Positions 1-7,830 are shown, numbered from the stretch's first letter. The stretch: 9,432 nucleotides of DNA from Alphaproteobacteria bacterium (GCA_009921785.1 RFXE01000058.1:1-9432); one strand, 5' to 3'. Made by a program: numbers and translations. The notes: a model not told the origin generated them from the letters alone.

Positions 1-704
1 CGATCATTCAAAAAGCCTATGAGACTTATGATTATCGTAAAGTGATCACAGAACTTTCGGCGTTTTTGAACACCGAACTCTCGGCTTTCTATTTCGATAT
101 CCGCAAGGACACGCTCTATTGCGATCCGCAGTCGAGCATGGCGCGGCGCTCGGCCCTCACCTGCATCGAGGAAATCTTCCGCGCTGTGACCTTGTGGCTC
201 GCACCGATCCTCGTTTTTACCGGTGAAGAGGCATGGCTCTCGCGTTACAAAGATGCGGAGTCCGTACATCTCGAAACCTTCCCGCATATCCCCTCGGAAT
301 GGAAAGATGATGCGCTCGCGGCACGCTGGGCGACCATCCGCAAAGTGCGCCGCGTTGTGACAGGGGCACTCGAAATCGAACGTGCGCAAAAGCGCATCGG
401 CTCCTCGCTTGAAGCGGAACCGAAAGTATATATCGCGGACAAAGATCTTGCCGCACTCATTGCCAGCATCGACTTCGCCGACATTTGCATCACATCCAAC
501 ATCGAGATCATCTCGGGTGTCGCGCCCTTAGATGCGTTCAAGCTTGATGATATCGGCGGGGTTGCTGTGGTTCCTGCGAAAGCATCGGGCGTGAAATGCG
601 CGCGCTCATGGCGTTACTTCGATGCGTCAATTGCGGACAAGGATTTCCCCGATATCACCCCGCGTGATGCACAAGCCATGCGCGAATGGCAGGCGCGCGC
701 GTGA
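1..704 (+). CDS. ileS: Isoleucyl-tRNA synthetase, C-terminal part (5' end outside window)
   Basis: IleS charges tRNA-Ile with isoleucine in the cytoplasm. Only the last 233 or so residues are present; the frame is open to the left edge (codons from base 3) and the true start lies upstream. The visible part is the class Ia anticodon-binding domain, recognised by 'AYETYDYRKV', 'LSAFYFDIRKDTLYCD', the 'ALTCIEEIFRAVTLWLAPIL' helix and 'FTGEEAW', all typical of IleS. The C-terminus 'GVKCARSWRYF' keeps only one cysteine where E. coli-type IleS has a four-cysteine zinc finger. This is a known pattern in alphaproteobacterial enzymes, so I do not read it as damage. The TGA at 702-704 overlaps the likely lspA GTG start, so the two genes are probably translationally coupled and co-transcribed. 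Confidence 0.96.
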   Translation, partial: IIQKAYETYDYRKVITELSAFLNTELSAFYFDIRKDTLYCDPQSSMARRSALTCIEEIFRAVTLWLAPILVFTGEEAWLSRYKDAESVHLETFPHIPSEWKDDALAARWATIRKVRRVVTGALEIERAQKRIGSSLEAEPKVYIADKDLAALIASIDFADICITSNIEIISGVAPLDAFKLDDIGGVAVVPAKASGVKCARSWRYFDASIADKDFPDITPRDAQAMREWQARA

Positions 705-1243
705 GTGAGGAGATGCGCGAGGACGGGCACTTCCCTTTTGGCGTTCGTCGCCTCAGTCTTTTGATCGCCCTCATCGTTTTCCTTGCTGATCAGGCGACGA
801 AATGCATCATGCTTTACAGCGTGAACCTCGAACAGGTGGGCGCGGTTCCGGTTCTGCCCTTTCTTGACTTCGTTCTTGTCTGGAACAGGGGCATTTCCTA
901 TGGGCTCCTGCAGCAACATGAGGAAATTGGCCGCTATGGGCTAATTTTATTCTCCGCCATCGCGATTATAGGCTTTTTGATCTGGCTCCGCCGTGTGCGG
1001 CGGGCCTTACCCGCACTGGCTATTGGCCTCATTGTTGGCGGCGCGTTGGGAAATGCCATCGACCGGCTCGCTTATGGCGCTGTCGTTGATTTTATTCTGC
1101 TTCATTGGGGCGACTGGCGCTGGTACGTCTTCAATATCGCGGATGCCGCCATTGTTGCCGCCGTCGCCTTGCTTTTGGCCGATTCATGGTTAGGTAATCC
1201 GGATCGAAGTCCATCTCATCCTCCACAGGAGAAACTGCCATGA
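701..1243 (+). CDS. lspA: Lipoprotein signal peptidase (signal peptidase II)
   Basis: LspA is an inner-membrane aspartyl protease that cleaves the signal peptide of prolipoproteins just before the lipid-modified cysteine. With the GTG at 701 the product has 180 residues, normal for the family. Conserved blocks are 'DQATK' (30-34), 'NRGISYG' (62-68), 'GNAIDRL' (117-123) and 'FNIAD' (144-148). The two catalytic aspartates are Asp121 and Asp148. Four hydrophobic membrane segments lie at about 18-36, 79-96, 103-119 and 143-163. The GTG at 701 forms a GTGA overlap with the ileS stop, typical of coupled genes. An ATG at 686 would overlap ileS by 19 bases, and the ATG at 713 has GAGGAG touching it, too close for a normal ribosome binding site, so I prefer 701. 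The ileS-lspA pairing is common across bacteria. Confidence 0.96.
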   Translation: MSEEMREDGHFPFGVRRLSLLIALIVFLADQATKCIMLYSVNLEQVGAVPVLPFLDFVLVWNRGISYGLLQQHEEIGRYGLILFSAIAIIGFLIWLRRVRRALPALAIGLIVGGALGNAIDRLAYGAVVDFILLHWGDWRWYVFNIADAAIVAAVALLLADSWLGNPDRSPSHPPQEKLP

Positions 1244-1842
1244 TCCGTTCCCTTATGGTTAGGGTTCCGCTTGCCGCCCTGTTGGCGTCGGCCGTTTTGG
1301 GCGTTGGTGTTATGTCTGCTCCGGCCCGCGCAGGCGACCTCATGGACGCGATTTCGAACATGCTAGGCGGCAATAATGTTGATGAAGATCAATATCAGGA
1401 GCGCTCGCCTCTCGTTGTCCCGCCGTCAAAAACTCTCCCTAAGCCAAAGCAAAAGGCGGACGTCACAGACCCCGCTTGGCCAAAGGATCCTGATGTCATC
1501 AAAAAGCAAAAGGCCAAAAAGGGTGAGGACGGCCTTGAGCAGGGTGAGCTCTTTGCAAAGCTTTTAGGCCCCATGACGGAGAGCGCGGCCGCAGAACAGG
1601 GCACCGCGGTAATGCCGCCGAGCGATCCGAGTAAGCCGCTCTCACCGCAGGAAATGGCTAAGGCCTCCGAGATTATGAAACAGGTCGCAGCGCAAAATAA
1701 TGCGCTGGCTGAAAACTCCGGTCCGCGTGCTTTAACGGCGCCGCCGAAAAATATTTCGAAAAAAGCTGTGATCACACCAGAGATTGAAGCGGCCGCAGTA
1801 GCAGCGGGTGCTTCACAAAAACCCTGGTATCAATTCTGGTAA
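1240..1842 (+). CDS. Exported protein with BamC/BamF-like PLVVPP motif
   Basis: A 200-residue protein of unproven function. It starts at an ATG overlapping the lspA stop (ATGA), with AGGAG at 1227-1231, eight bases upstream. The N-terminus is a clear Sec signal peptide: basic start, hydrophobic core at about 9-25, and 'APARA|G' giving predicted cleavage after Ala31. The mature part begins with a short helix, then 'YQERSPLVVPPSKTLPKP' (52-69). This resembles the short motif shared by BamC and the alphaproteobacterial BAM subunit BamF (DUF3035-like), here without the lipobox cysteine those lipoproteins have. The rest is Lys/Pro/Ala-rich and low in complexity ('WPKDPDVIKKQKAKK', about 79-93), probably extended or disordered, and ends in 'PWYQFW'. 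Its place directly after lspA suggests a role in the envelope. Coding status is firm; the BAM link is inference from one motif. Confidence 0.9.
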   Translation: MIRSLMVRVPLAALLASAVLGVGVMSAPARAGDLMDAISNMLGGNNVDEDQYQERSPLVVPPSKTLPKPKQKADVTDPAWPKDPDVIKKQKAKKGEDGLEQGELFAKLLGPMTESAAAEQGTAVMPPSDPSKPLSPQEMAKASEIMKQVAAQNNALAENSGPRALTAPPKNISKKAVITPEIEAAAVAAGASQKPWYQFW

Positions 1843-1876
1843 GGACAGTTTCGTCCTTTTCCTACAGGAAGACTCC

Positions 1877-3178
1877 ATGACTAATGCTGTGAAGGACGCC
1901 CCGAGCGGCGGGCCGGATATTTCTCATGTCACGCTTGCGAACGGTCTTGAGATCGTTGTGATCCCCGATCATCGCACGCCGGTGGTCACACATATGGTGT
2001 GGTATCGTAATGGTTCGGCTGATGATCCGATTGGAAAATCAGGCATCGCACATTTTCTTGAACATCTCATGTTCAAAGGCACAGAGAAACATCGTCAGGG
2101 TGAATTCTCCGATGTTGTGACCGCTTTGGGCGGACAAGAGAACGCCTTCACTTCGGTTGATTATACAGCTTATTATCAGCGCGTCGCGCGCGAGCATCTG
2201 AAAACCATGATGGACTTCGAAGCTGATCGCATGACCGGCCTCGTGCTGACAGACGAAATTGTTGATCCCGAACGCGATGTTGTGATCGAAGAACGTCGTA
2301 TGCGCACGGATACTGATCCGGCAGCTGAATTAGGCGAAGCGCTCGCCGCAACACTTTTCACGCATCATCCCTATGGCAAACCGATCATCGGCTATATGCA
2401 CGAGATTGAAGGGTTAAACCGCGAAGACGCGCTCACTTATTATCGCCGCTTCTATACGCCTGAGAACGCCATTCTCGTGGTGGCGGGTGATATCACGAAA
2501 GATGAAGTCGTAAGTCTCGCCAATGAGACGTATGGAAAAATTCCGGCGCGTGGCGATAAGCCCGTGCGCGTGCGCCCGCGTGAGCCCGATCCGCGATCGA
2601 CACGGCGTGTGACTCTCGCTGACCCCAAAGTCGAACAACCGTCTTTGCAGCTCGCTTGGCTTGTGCCGAGTTATACAACAGCCAGCAAAGGCGAAGCAGA
2701 AGCGCTTGAAGTTCTCGTACAACTCATCGGTGCGTCGGGCACTGGTCGTCTTCATCGCAAATTGGTGATGGATGAAGCGGTCGCTGTGGCAGCGGGCGCT
2801 TGGTATCAATCGACAGCGGTCGATCGTTCACGCCTTCTTGTTTATGGCGTTCCGCGTCCGGGCATTACGCTTGAAGCTTTGGAAGAGCGTGTGCTCGCCG
2901 TACTTGAGGACATGGCAAAACATCCGGTTGAAGCGGGTGAATTGCGTCGTGCTAAAACGCGCCTTGTTGCCGATGCTATTTATGCACAAGACAGCCAATC
3001 ATCTCTTGCGCGCATGTATGGATCAGCCCTTGCAACCGGCTCAACGGTTGATGATGTAAAGACATGGCCCGATGCGATTGAAGCCGTTGATGCAGCCGCC
3101 GTGCAAAAAGCTGCACAAACATGCCTCAATCGCCACCGCATGGTGACCGGCTATCTTATAAAAGACGAGGCCGCGTGA
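1877..3178 (+). CDS. M16 family zinc metallopeptidase, catalytic subunit
   Basis: A 433-residue protein of the pitrilysin/mitochondrial processing peptidase family (M16B type). The inverted zinc motif 'HFLEH' is at 59-63 (His59 and His63 as ligands, Glu62 as catalytic base). The distal ligand is Glu139 in 'ERDVVIEE' (132-139), 76 residues after His63, the usual spacing. The two-lobed M16 layout continues with 'THHPYGKPIIG', 'YYRRFYTPENAILVVAGD' and the second-domain 'GRLHRKLV'. The chosen ATG has AGGAAG at 1866-1871. An upstream GTG at 1808 in frame would overlap the previous gene by 35 bases and adds nothing M16-like. No signal peptide is visible from either start, so the enzyme looks cytoplasmic, whereas many proteobacterial homologues are exported. 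It lies 34 bases after the previous gene and overlaps the next by one base, and it probably forms a heterodimer with that product. Confidence 0.95.
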   Translation: MTNAVKDAPSGGPDISHVTLANGLEIVVIPDHRTPVVTHMVWYRNGSADDPIGKSGIAHFLEHLMFKGTEKHRQGEFSDVVTALGGQENAFTSVDYTAYYQRVAREHLKTMMDFEADRMTGLVLTDEIVDPERDVVIEERRMRTDTDPAAELGEALAATLFTHHPYGKPIIGYMHEIEGLNREDALTYYRRFYTPENAILVVAGDITKDEVVSLANETYGKIPARGDKPVRVRPREPDPRSTRRVTLADPKVEQPSLQLAWLVPSYTTASKGEAEALEVLVQLIGASGTGRLHRKLVMDEAVAVAAGAWYQSTAVDRSRLLVYGVPRPGITLEALEERVLAVLEDMAKHPVEAGELRRAKTRLVADAIYAQDSQSSLARMYGSALATGSTVDDVKTWPDAIEAVDAAAVQKAAQTCLNRHRMVTGYLIKDEAA

Positions 3179-4452
3179 TGAATGACACATCCATCAAACC
3201 GAGTCTCTCTTCGCGCATTCAAACCGTTCGCTCCGCATCCGGCATCGAAGCTTGGTTGATTGAAGATTACACAGTGCCTTTGATTGCGATGGAAATCGCG
3301 ATGCGAGGCGGATCGTCACAAGATCCGGAAGACTTACCAGGCACCGCCTCATTTCTTGCAGGTCTTCTTGATGAAGGTGCGGGCCCTTATGACTCAGCCG
3401 CCTTTCATGATCGGCTTGATGATTATGCGATTGAGCTTGGGTTTTCTGCCTCGCGCGATCTGATCACCGGACATCTCCGCACGCTCTCAAAACATCGTGC
3501 TGAAGCTTTTGATATGGTACGTTTAGCCCTCACTGAACCGCGCCTCGACGAAGAGCCGGTTGAACGTGTACGCGCGCAAATGTTGGCGTCCTTGCGCCAC
3601 GAAGTGAATGACCCGGATACACGCGCCAATCGCACATGGTTTGAGCACGCCTTCGAAGGTCACGCCTATGCACGGGCGGTGAAAGGCAATTTCGAAAGCA
3701 TTCCTAAAATTACGCGCCATGATCTTCTCGCCTATCGCGATAAGATTTTTTCACGAGAGACACTCAAGATTGCCGTTGTCGGTGCGATTGATGCGAAGAC
3801 ACTGGCCGCTGAACTTGAATCCATTTTTGGCAAACTTCCCGCAAAAGCCCATCTCACACCGGTCCCCGTTGCGACACCGAAACTGATCGGCACGCGTAAA
3901 ATCGTTGATCTTGATATTCCGCAGAGCTCGATCCGCTATGGCGGGCCTGCTCTTCAGCAAAGCGATCCGGATTTCGTCACCGCGAGCGTTGTGAATCATA
4001 TTCTTGGCGGCGGCGTGTTTTCGTCGCGCCTCTTCCGCGAAGTGCGTGAAAAGCGCGGGCTTGCTTATTCTGTCTTCTCACAATTGGCACCGCTTGATTA
4101 TGGCCCGCTCCATATGGGCGGTACATCAACCAAGAATGAACGCGTCGCTGAATCGCTTGCAATCATCGAAGCTGAAATCAATTCGCTTGCGAGTGATGGG
4201 CCGAATGATGAAGAACTCGATATTGCAAAAAAATATCTAATCGGCTCATGGCCCTTGCGGTTTGACACTTCGACGAAGCTTGCCAATCAGCTCATCCATA
4301 TGCAGGTCGAAAATCTCGGTCTTGATTATATGGAACGACGCAATGGCCTTGTCGCCGCCGTCACCAAGCAAGATGCAGTACGTGTCGCCAAGCGTGTTTA
4401 CGGAACAGGCGAGATCTTCACAGTGATTGTGGGCCGTCCGGTCGGCGTTTAA
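3178..4452 (+). CDS. M16 family peptidase-like protein, zinc-site-deficient partner subunit
   Basis: A 424-residue M16 homologue whose catalytic motif is lost. The HFLEH of the preceding gene aligns with 'SFLAG' (58-62), so both zinc histidines and the catalytic glutamate are replaced. It keeps the fold markers 'VPLIAMEIAMRGGS' near 33-46 and a strong C-terminal block 'GGGVFSSRLFREVREKRG' followed by LAY (277-297), including the Arg/Tyr region that in M16B enzymes contacts substrate. This division of labour, one subunit with HxxEH and the other with the C-terminal Arg/Tyr pair, is established for the two-subunit Sphingomonas enzyme SPH2681/SPH2682 and resembles mitochondrial MPP beta/alpha. 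The ATG overlaps the upstream TGA (TGATG), with GACGAGG seven bases ahead, which favours coupled synthesis of the two subunits in equal amounts. No signal peptide is visible. Confidence 0.93.
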   Translation: MNDTSIKPSLSSRIQTVRSASGIEAWLIEDYTVPLIAMEIAMRGGSSQDPEDLPGTASFLAGLLDEGAGPYDSAAFHDRLDDYAIELGFSASRDLITGHLRTLSKHRAEAFDMVRLALTEPRLDEEPVERVRAQMLASLRHEVNDPDTRANRTWFEHAFEGHAYARAVKGNFESIPKITRHDLLAYRDKIFSRETLKIAVVGAIDAKTLAAELESIFGKLPAKAHLTPVPVATPKLIGTRKIVDLDIPQSSIRYGGPALQQSDPDFVTASVVNHILGGGVFSSRLFREVREKRGLAYSVFSQLAPLDYGPLHMGGTSTKNERVAESLAIIEAEINSLASDGPNDEELDIAKKYLIGSWPLRFDTSTKLANQLIHMQVENLGLDYMERRNGLVAAVTKQDAVRVAKRVYGTGEIFTVIVGRPVGV

Positions 4453-4550
4453 GCGCTTCCGGCCAGCCAAATCTTTGCTCACGGGGCCAAGTGCCTTATC
4501 CTTAGTTTCAAGGCGACGAATGCGCGATTCGGGCCGCCCCAGAGGTGTTG
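4453..4550. other. Intergenic gap between the M16 pair and mutL
   Basis: These 98 bases break the otherwise very tight gene run. I see no stem followed by a T-run, so no clear intrinsic terminator, and no promoter I would defend (TTGCTC with TTATCC about 16 bases on is poor). An 8-base palindrome AAGCGCTT straddles the stop codon of the upstream gene. The last bases carry the mutL ribosome binding site AGAGG (4541-4545). mutL may be read through from upstream or have its own weak promoter here. Confidence 0.4.
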
Positions 4551-6341
4551 ATGTCCGTTCGCAAACTTGATCCTGTTCTGATCGACCGTATCGCGGCAGG
4601 GGAAGTCGTTGAACGGCCCGCCTCTGCGGTTAAAGAACTCGTTGAAAATGCAATTGATGCTCACGCTCATCACATTGAGATTGTTATCACATCAGGTGGA
4701 CGCGATCTCATTCGTGTCGTCGATGATGGTATGGGCATGAGCGAGAATGATCTTGCGCTCGCCGTTGAACGCCACGCGACTTCAAAAATTCCAGACGGCA
4801 ATCTCTTCGCCATTGCGACATTAGGCTTTCGCGGTGAAGCGCTCCCGTCGATTGGCGCCGTTGCACGCTTGACGATTGCCTCGCGCATGAAAGACGCGTC
4901 AACCGGCTCAACACTCACTGTGGATGCGGGCCTCAAGGGCGACGTGAAGCCGGTCGCAATGATGCAAGGCACGCGCGTCGATGTCGCCGATCTTTTCTTC
5001 GCAACACCGGCGCGTTTGAAATTTCTAAAGACGGATCGTGCTGAAGCGCAGGCCGTCGCTGATATGATCAAGCGCACGGCACTTGCGCATCCGGAGATAC
5101 GCTTCACTCTGGTGAGCGATGGCTCAACCCTTCTCGATTGCCCGAGTGAGACAGGTGACAACGCCTTCGCACGGCGCGCCGGACTCATTCTCGGCAAAGA
5201 CTTTGCCGAGAATTCAATTGCTGTCGAAGCGATCCGTAACGATGTGACCTTGTCAGGACTTGCGGGGCTTGGCACTTATCATCGACCGACGGCAAATAAT
5301 ATTCATTTCATCGTCAATGGTCGCCCCGTGCGTGATCGTTTGTTGATTGGCGCTTTGAAAGCCGCCTATCAAGATCTCTTGCCCGCAGGACGTCATCCCG
5401 CTGCCGCTCTGATCATCACGATGCCGCCGCATCTCGTTGATGTGAATGTGCATCCGGCAAAAAGCGAAGTGCGCTTTCGTGATCCCGGTCTTGTGCGCGG
5501 CCTTCTTGTGTCAACCATTCGCAACGTATTGCAACACGCCGGACGCACAACATCAACTCTTGCACAACGGGCCTTCAGCGCATTATCGCAAAATCGCAGC
5601 AACTATTTAAATTCCAAGCCATCAGCTTCGTGGACTTGGCAGGAGTCTCCGTCTCGTCCTGATGGTTTTGGTGAGGCCACACAAGCGGCCTTCGAAACAT
5701 TATCTTATCCTTCGGTTGATCGGCGTGCGGGCGTTACCGCCCCCTCCGATGAAATGCTCGATAAGCCGCTTGGTGCTGCACGCGCGCAGATTCACGATAC
5801 CTATATTGTTGCGCAAACGAGAAACGGATTGGTGCTTGTTGATCAACATGCCGCGCATGAACGTCTTGTTTATGAAAAGCTCAAACTTGATCGTGAAAAG
5901 AAATCACTCGCGCGGCAACTGCTTTTAATTCCGGTTATTGTCGAACTTGATGCAGTGTCCGCTGATCGGTTGCTGTCTAACCAAAAGCTCCTTGAAGATC
6001 TCGGATTGGCGATCGACTCCTTCGGCCCGGGTGCGGTTTCGGTCACAGAAGTTCCTGCATCACTTGCCGAAGGAGATATTGAAGGCGCGGTGCGTGATCT
6101 TGTCGAAAGTTTCGAAGAATGGGGCACGGGCGCGACGCTTGAGGCGCGTCTTGATCATGTTCTCAAAACTTTTGCCTGTCATCACTCCGTACGCGCGGGG
6201 CGTCGTCTTCGCCCTGAAGAGATGGATGCACTCTTACGCGAAATGGAAGCCACACCGAATTCAGGCCAATGCAATCATGGCCGCCCTACTTATGTCGAAC
6301 TCAAACTCGCCGATCTGGAACGACTGTTCGGACGGTCTTGA
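4551..6341 (+). CDS. mutL: DNA mismatch repair protein MutL (endonuclease type)
   Basis: MutL links mismatch recognition by MutS to strand incision and excision. The 596-residue protein starts at the ATG at 4551, with AGAGG five bases upstream; in-frame GTG and TTG codons just before it are less likely starts. The N-terminal GHKL ATPase has 'VKELVENAIDA' with Glu29 and Asn33 at the same numbers as in E. coli MutL, 'DDGMGM' (58-63), 'RHATSKI' and 'GFRGEAL' (92-98). A variable linker at about 340-410 joins it to the dimerisation domain. There the metal-dependent nuclease motif 'DQHAAHERLVYE' (431-442) fits DQHA(x)2E(x)4E, supported by 'ACHHSVRAG' (542-550) and 'CNHGRPT' (574-580). It is therefore a nicking MutL, as expected for bacteria without MutH, and unlike E. 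coli MutL. It is followed after 24 bases by a GNAT gene. Confidence 0.98.
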   Translation: MSVRKLDPVLIDRIAAGEVVERPASAVKELVENAIDAHAHHIEIVITSGGRDLIRVVDDGMGMSENDLALAVERHATSKIPDGNLFAIATLGFRGEALPSIGAVARLTIASRMKDASTGSTLTVDAGLKGDVKPVAMMQGTRVDVADLFFATPARLKFLKTDRAEAQAVADMIKRTALAHPEIRFTLVSDGSTLLDCPSETGDNAFARRAGLILGKDFAENSIAVEAIRNDVTLSGLAGLGTYHRPTANNIHFIVNGRPVRDRLLIGALKAAYQDLLPAGRHPAAALIITMPPHLVDVNVHPAKSEVRFRDPGLVRGLLVSTIRNVLQHAGRTTSTLAQRAFSALSQNRSNYLNSKPSASWTWQESPSRPDGFGEATQAAFETLSYPSVDRRAGVTAPSDEMLDKPLGAARAQIHDTYIVAQTRNGLVLVDQHAAHERLVYEKLKLDREKKSLARQLLLIPVIVELDAVSADRLLSNQKLLEDLGLAIDSFGPGAVSVTEVPASLAEGDIEGAVRDLVESFEEWGTGATLEARLDHVLKTFACHHSVRAGRRLRPEEMDALLREMEATPNSGQCNHGRPTYVELKLADLERLFGRS

Positions 6342-6365
6342 AGTTTAATAAAGAAGAGAAACTAA

Positions 6366-6812
6366 ATGCCCATTACTATTCGTCCTGTTGAACAGAATGA
6401 TCGCGCGCAATGGAACGTGCTTTATCAAGGCTATGCAGAATTCTACAAAGTCACGCAGACACAAGACATGCGCGACACAGTGTGGTCGTGGCTCTTTGAT
6501 GAGGCGCATGAAGCCGAAGGTCTGGTAGCCGTTGATGAGAAAGGCGTGCTTATCGGCCTCACCCATTTCCGGCCCTTCGCACGCCCGCTTTCAGCAACGA
6601 CAGGCGGCTTTCTCGATGATCTCTTTGTGATACCCGCATCGCGCGGTTCGGGCGCTGCACGTTTGCTCATTGAAGCCGTGGCGCAGATCGGCAAACAACG
6701 CGGTTGGAGCGTTATTCGCTGGATCACGGCCGAGGATAATTACCGCGCGCGCAGCCTCTATGACAAAGTCGCTGATAAAACCAAATGGGCGACTTACGAT
6801 TTGAAACTATAA
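6366..6812 (+). CDS. GNAT family N-acetyltransferase
   Basis: A 148-residue single-domain GNAT protein, predicted to transfer an acetyl group from acetyl-CoA to an unknown amine. The acetyl-CoA-binding motif A is seen as 'LDDLFVIPASRGSGAARLLI' (83-102), with the pyrophosphate-binding loop 'RGSGAA' (93-98). Motif B follows as 'WITAEDNYRARSLYDKVA' (119-136), with the usual Asn125 and Tyr132. The N-terminal 'ITIRPVEQNDRAQW' is the common GNAT opening. The start ATG has a purine-rich AAGAAGAG (6352-6359) upstream. It sits 24 bases after mutL on the same strand and is probably co-transcribed, though nothing in the protein suggests a repair role. The substrate cannot be deduced. Confidence 0.93.
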   Translation: MPITIRPVEQNDRAQWNVLYQGYAEFYKVTQTQDMRDTVWSWLFDEAHEAEGLVAVDEKGVLIGLTHFRPFARPLSATTGGFLDDLFVIPASRGSGAARLLIEAVAQIGKQRGWSVIRWITAEDNYRARSLYDKVADKTKWATYDLKL

Positions 6813-6815
6813 GGG

Positions 6816-6828
6816 GTGATTGAATCAC
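6816..6828. repeat. Short inverted repeat at the convergent gene junction
   Basis: GTGAT-TGA-ATCAC lies across the 12-base gap between the stop codons of the converging GNAT and deacetylase genes and runs into the deacetylase stop. The stem is only five base pairs with a three-base loop, and neither strand has a T-run after it, so it is at best a weak terminator. It may be chance. Confidence 0.25.
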
Positions 6829-7766
6829 ACCGCGTCGCCCTGTCCCATCAGCGCGGACACATGCACGGCAACGGAGCGCGAGAGACCCTCAAGATCATAG
6901 CCGCCTTCAAGCAGCGATACGACGCGACCGCCGGCATGTTTTTCGGCAATGTCCATTAGTCGGCGCGTTGCCCATGAGAAATCCCGCTCTTCAAGATTGA
7001 TATTGGCAAGCGGGTCGCGCCAATGCGCATCAAAGCCCGCTGAGATAATCACAAGCTCGGGAGCAAATTGTGTAAGACGCGGCAAGATCACATGATCAAA
7101 AGCATCGCGAAACATTTCACCGCCATCCCCTGCATTCAAAGGTGCATTGACGATGGTGTCATGATCACCGCGCTCATCACGCGCGCCAGTTCCGGGATAA
7201 AGCGGCATTTCATGTGTCGAGCAATACATGATCGACGCATCGCTCCACAAAATATCCTGCGTGCCATTGCCGTGATGCACATCCCAGTCAATAATCGCAA
7301 CGCGTCCAATGCCATGTATTATCTGCGCATGACGCGCGGCAATGGCGGCATTGTTGAAAAAACAAAAGCCCATAGCGGTGGCGTGTTCGGCGTGATGACC
7401 AGGCGGTCGAATAGCGGCAAAAGCGTTTTGCGCTTCGCCTCGTAACACGGCATCTACCGCACGTGTGGCCGCACCTGCACCGCGCAAAGAGGCTTCAAGC
7501 GAACCGGGTGACATCACGGTGTCAGAATCGACCGAAAAAAAACCTTCTGACGGCACAGCGCGTTCAATCGCAGCGAGATGGCGTTCCGGATGGCATGTAA
7601 GAATTGATTGACGATCAACGAGGGGCGCTTCTTCACGCCAGAGTGAAGCAAAGCGCTCGTCTTCAAGAATACGCTCAACAGCACGAATGCGATCCACACG
7701 CTCGGGATGTCCCGAAGGTGTTTCGTGCAACTTAAATGAGGGATGAGTGAGAAGAAGCGTGGTCAT
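6825..7766 (-). CDS. Histone deacetylase family protein (acetylpolyamine amidohydrolase/AcuC-like)
   Basis: A 313-residue zinc-dependent deacetylase of the arginase/deacetylase fold, resembling class II HDACs. Bacterial members remove acyl groups from small molecules such as acetylpolyamines or from protein lysines; the substrate here is unknown. Motifs in order are 'HPERVDRI' (20-27), 'RPPGHHAE' (120-127) with the catalytic His124-His125 pair, 'GFCFFNNAAIAA' (133-144), 'IIDWDVHHGNGTQ' (158-170) with zinc ligands Asp162 and His164, 'SAGFDAH' (242-248) with zinc ligand Asp246, and 'LEGGYDL' (286-292) with the transition-state Tyr290. All active-site residues are present, so it should be functional. 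It begins at the ATG at 7766-7764 (minus). The ribosome binding site is weak, so translation may depend on the small gene 64 bases upstream on the same strand. No signal peptide is present, so it is cytoplasmic. Confidence 0.96.
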   Translation of the reverse strand: MTTLLLTHPSFKLHETPSGHPERVDRIRAVERILEDERFASLWREEAPLVDRQSILTCHPERHLAAIERAVPSEGFFSVDSDTVMSPGSLEASLRGAGAATRAVDAVLRGEAQNAFAAIRPPGHHAEHATAMGFCFFNNAAIAARHAQIIHGIGRVAIIDWDVHHGNGTQDILWSDASIMYCSTHEMPLYPGTGARDERGDHDTIVNAPLNAGDGGEMFRDAFDHVILPRLTQFAPELVIISAGFDAHWRDPLANINLEERDFSWATRRLMDIAEKHAGGRVVSLLEGGYDLEGLSRSVAVHVSALMGQGDAV

Positions 7767-7781
7767 GAGCCATCAAGACGG

Positions 7782-7811
7782 GAGACAGTCTCACACGTCA
7801 AGCGCACGCTT
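7782..7811. repeat. Two short palindromes between the small gene and the deacetylase gene
   Basis: Two short dyads occur close together: GAGAC-A-GTCTC (7782-7792) and AAGCG-CA-CGCTT (7800-7811). Both lie in the 64-base spacer between the small minus-strand gene and the deacetylase start, where the transcript could fold. The loops are too small for full pairing, so real stems would be about four pairs. No T-run follows, so this does not look like a terminator. It may be processing or attenuation structure, or chance. Confidence 0.3.
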
Positions 7812-7830
7812 CCGGCTTTTCAAACGAAGT

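Noticed and set aside
560..704. Apparent degradation of IleS because the C-terminal zinc-finger cysteines are missing
   Set aside because: Alphaproteobacterial IleS proteins commonly lack the four-cysteine finger. The frame is intact and the ending 'FPDITPRDAQAMREW' is a normal C-terminus for this group.
4670..5275. A 201-codon open frame on the minus strand within mutL
   Set aside because: It lies antisense to the highly conserved MutL ATPase domain, has a Ser/Arg/Ala-rich composition typical of shadow frames, and resembles no protein family.
6813..6828. Bidirectional terminator between the GNAT and deacetylase genes
   Set aside because: The inverted repeat has only a five-pair stem and no T-run on either strand, so it is kept only as a weak repeat.
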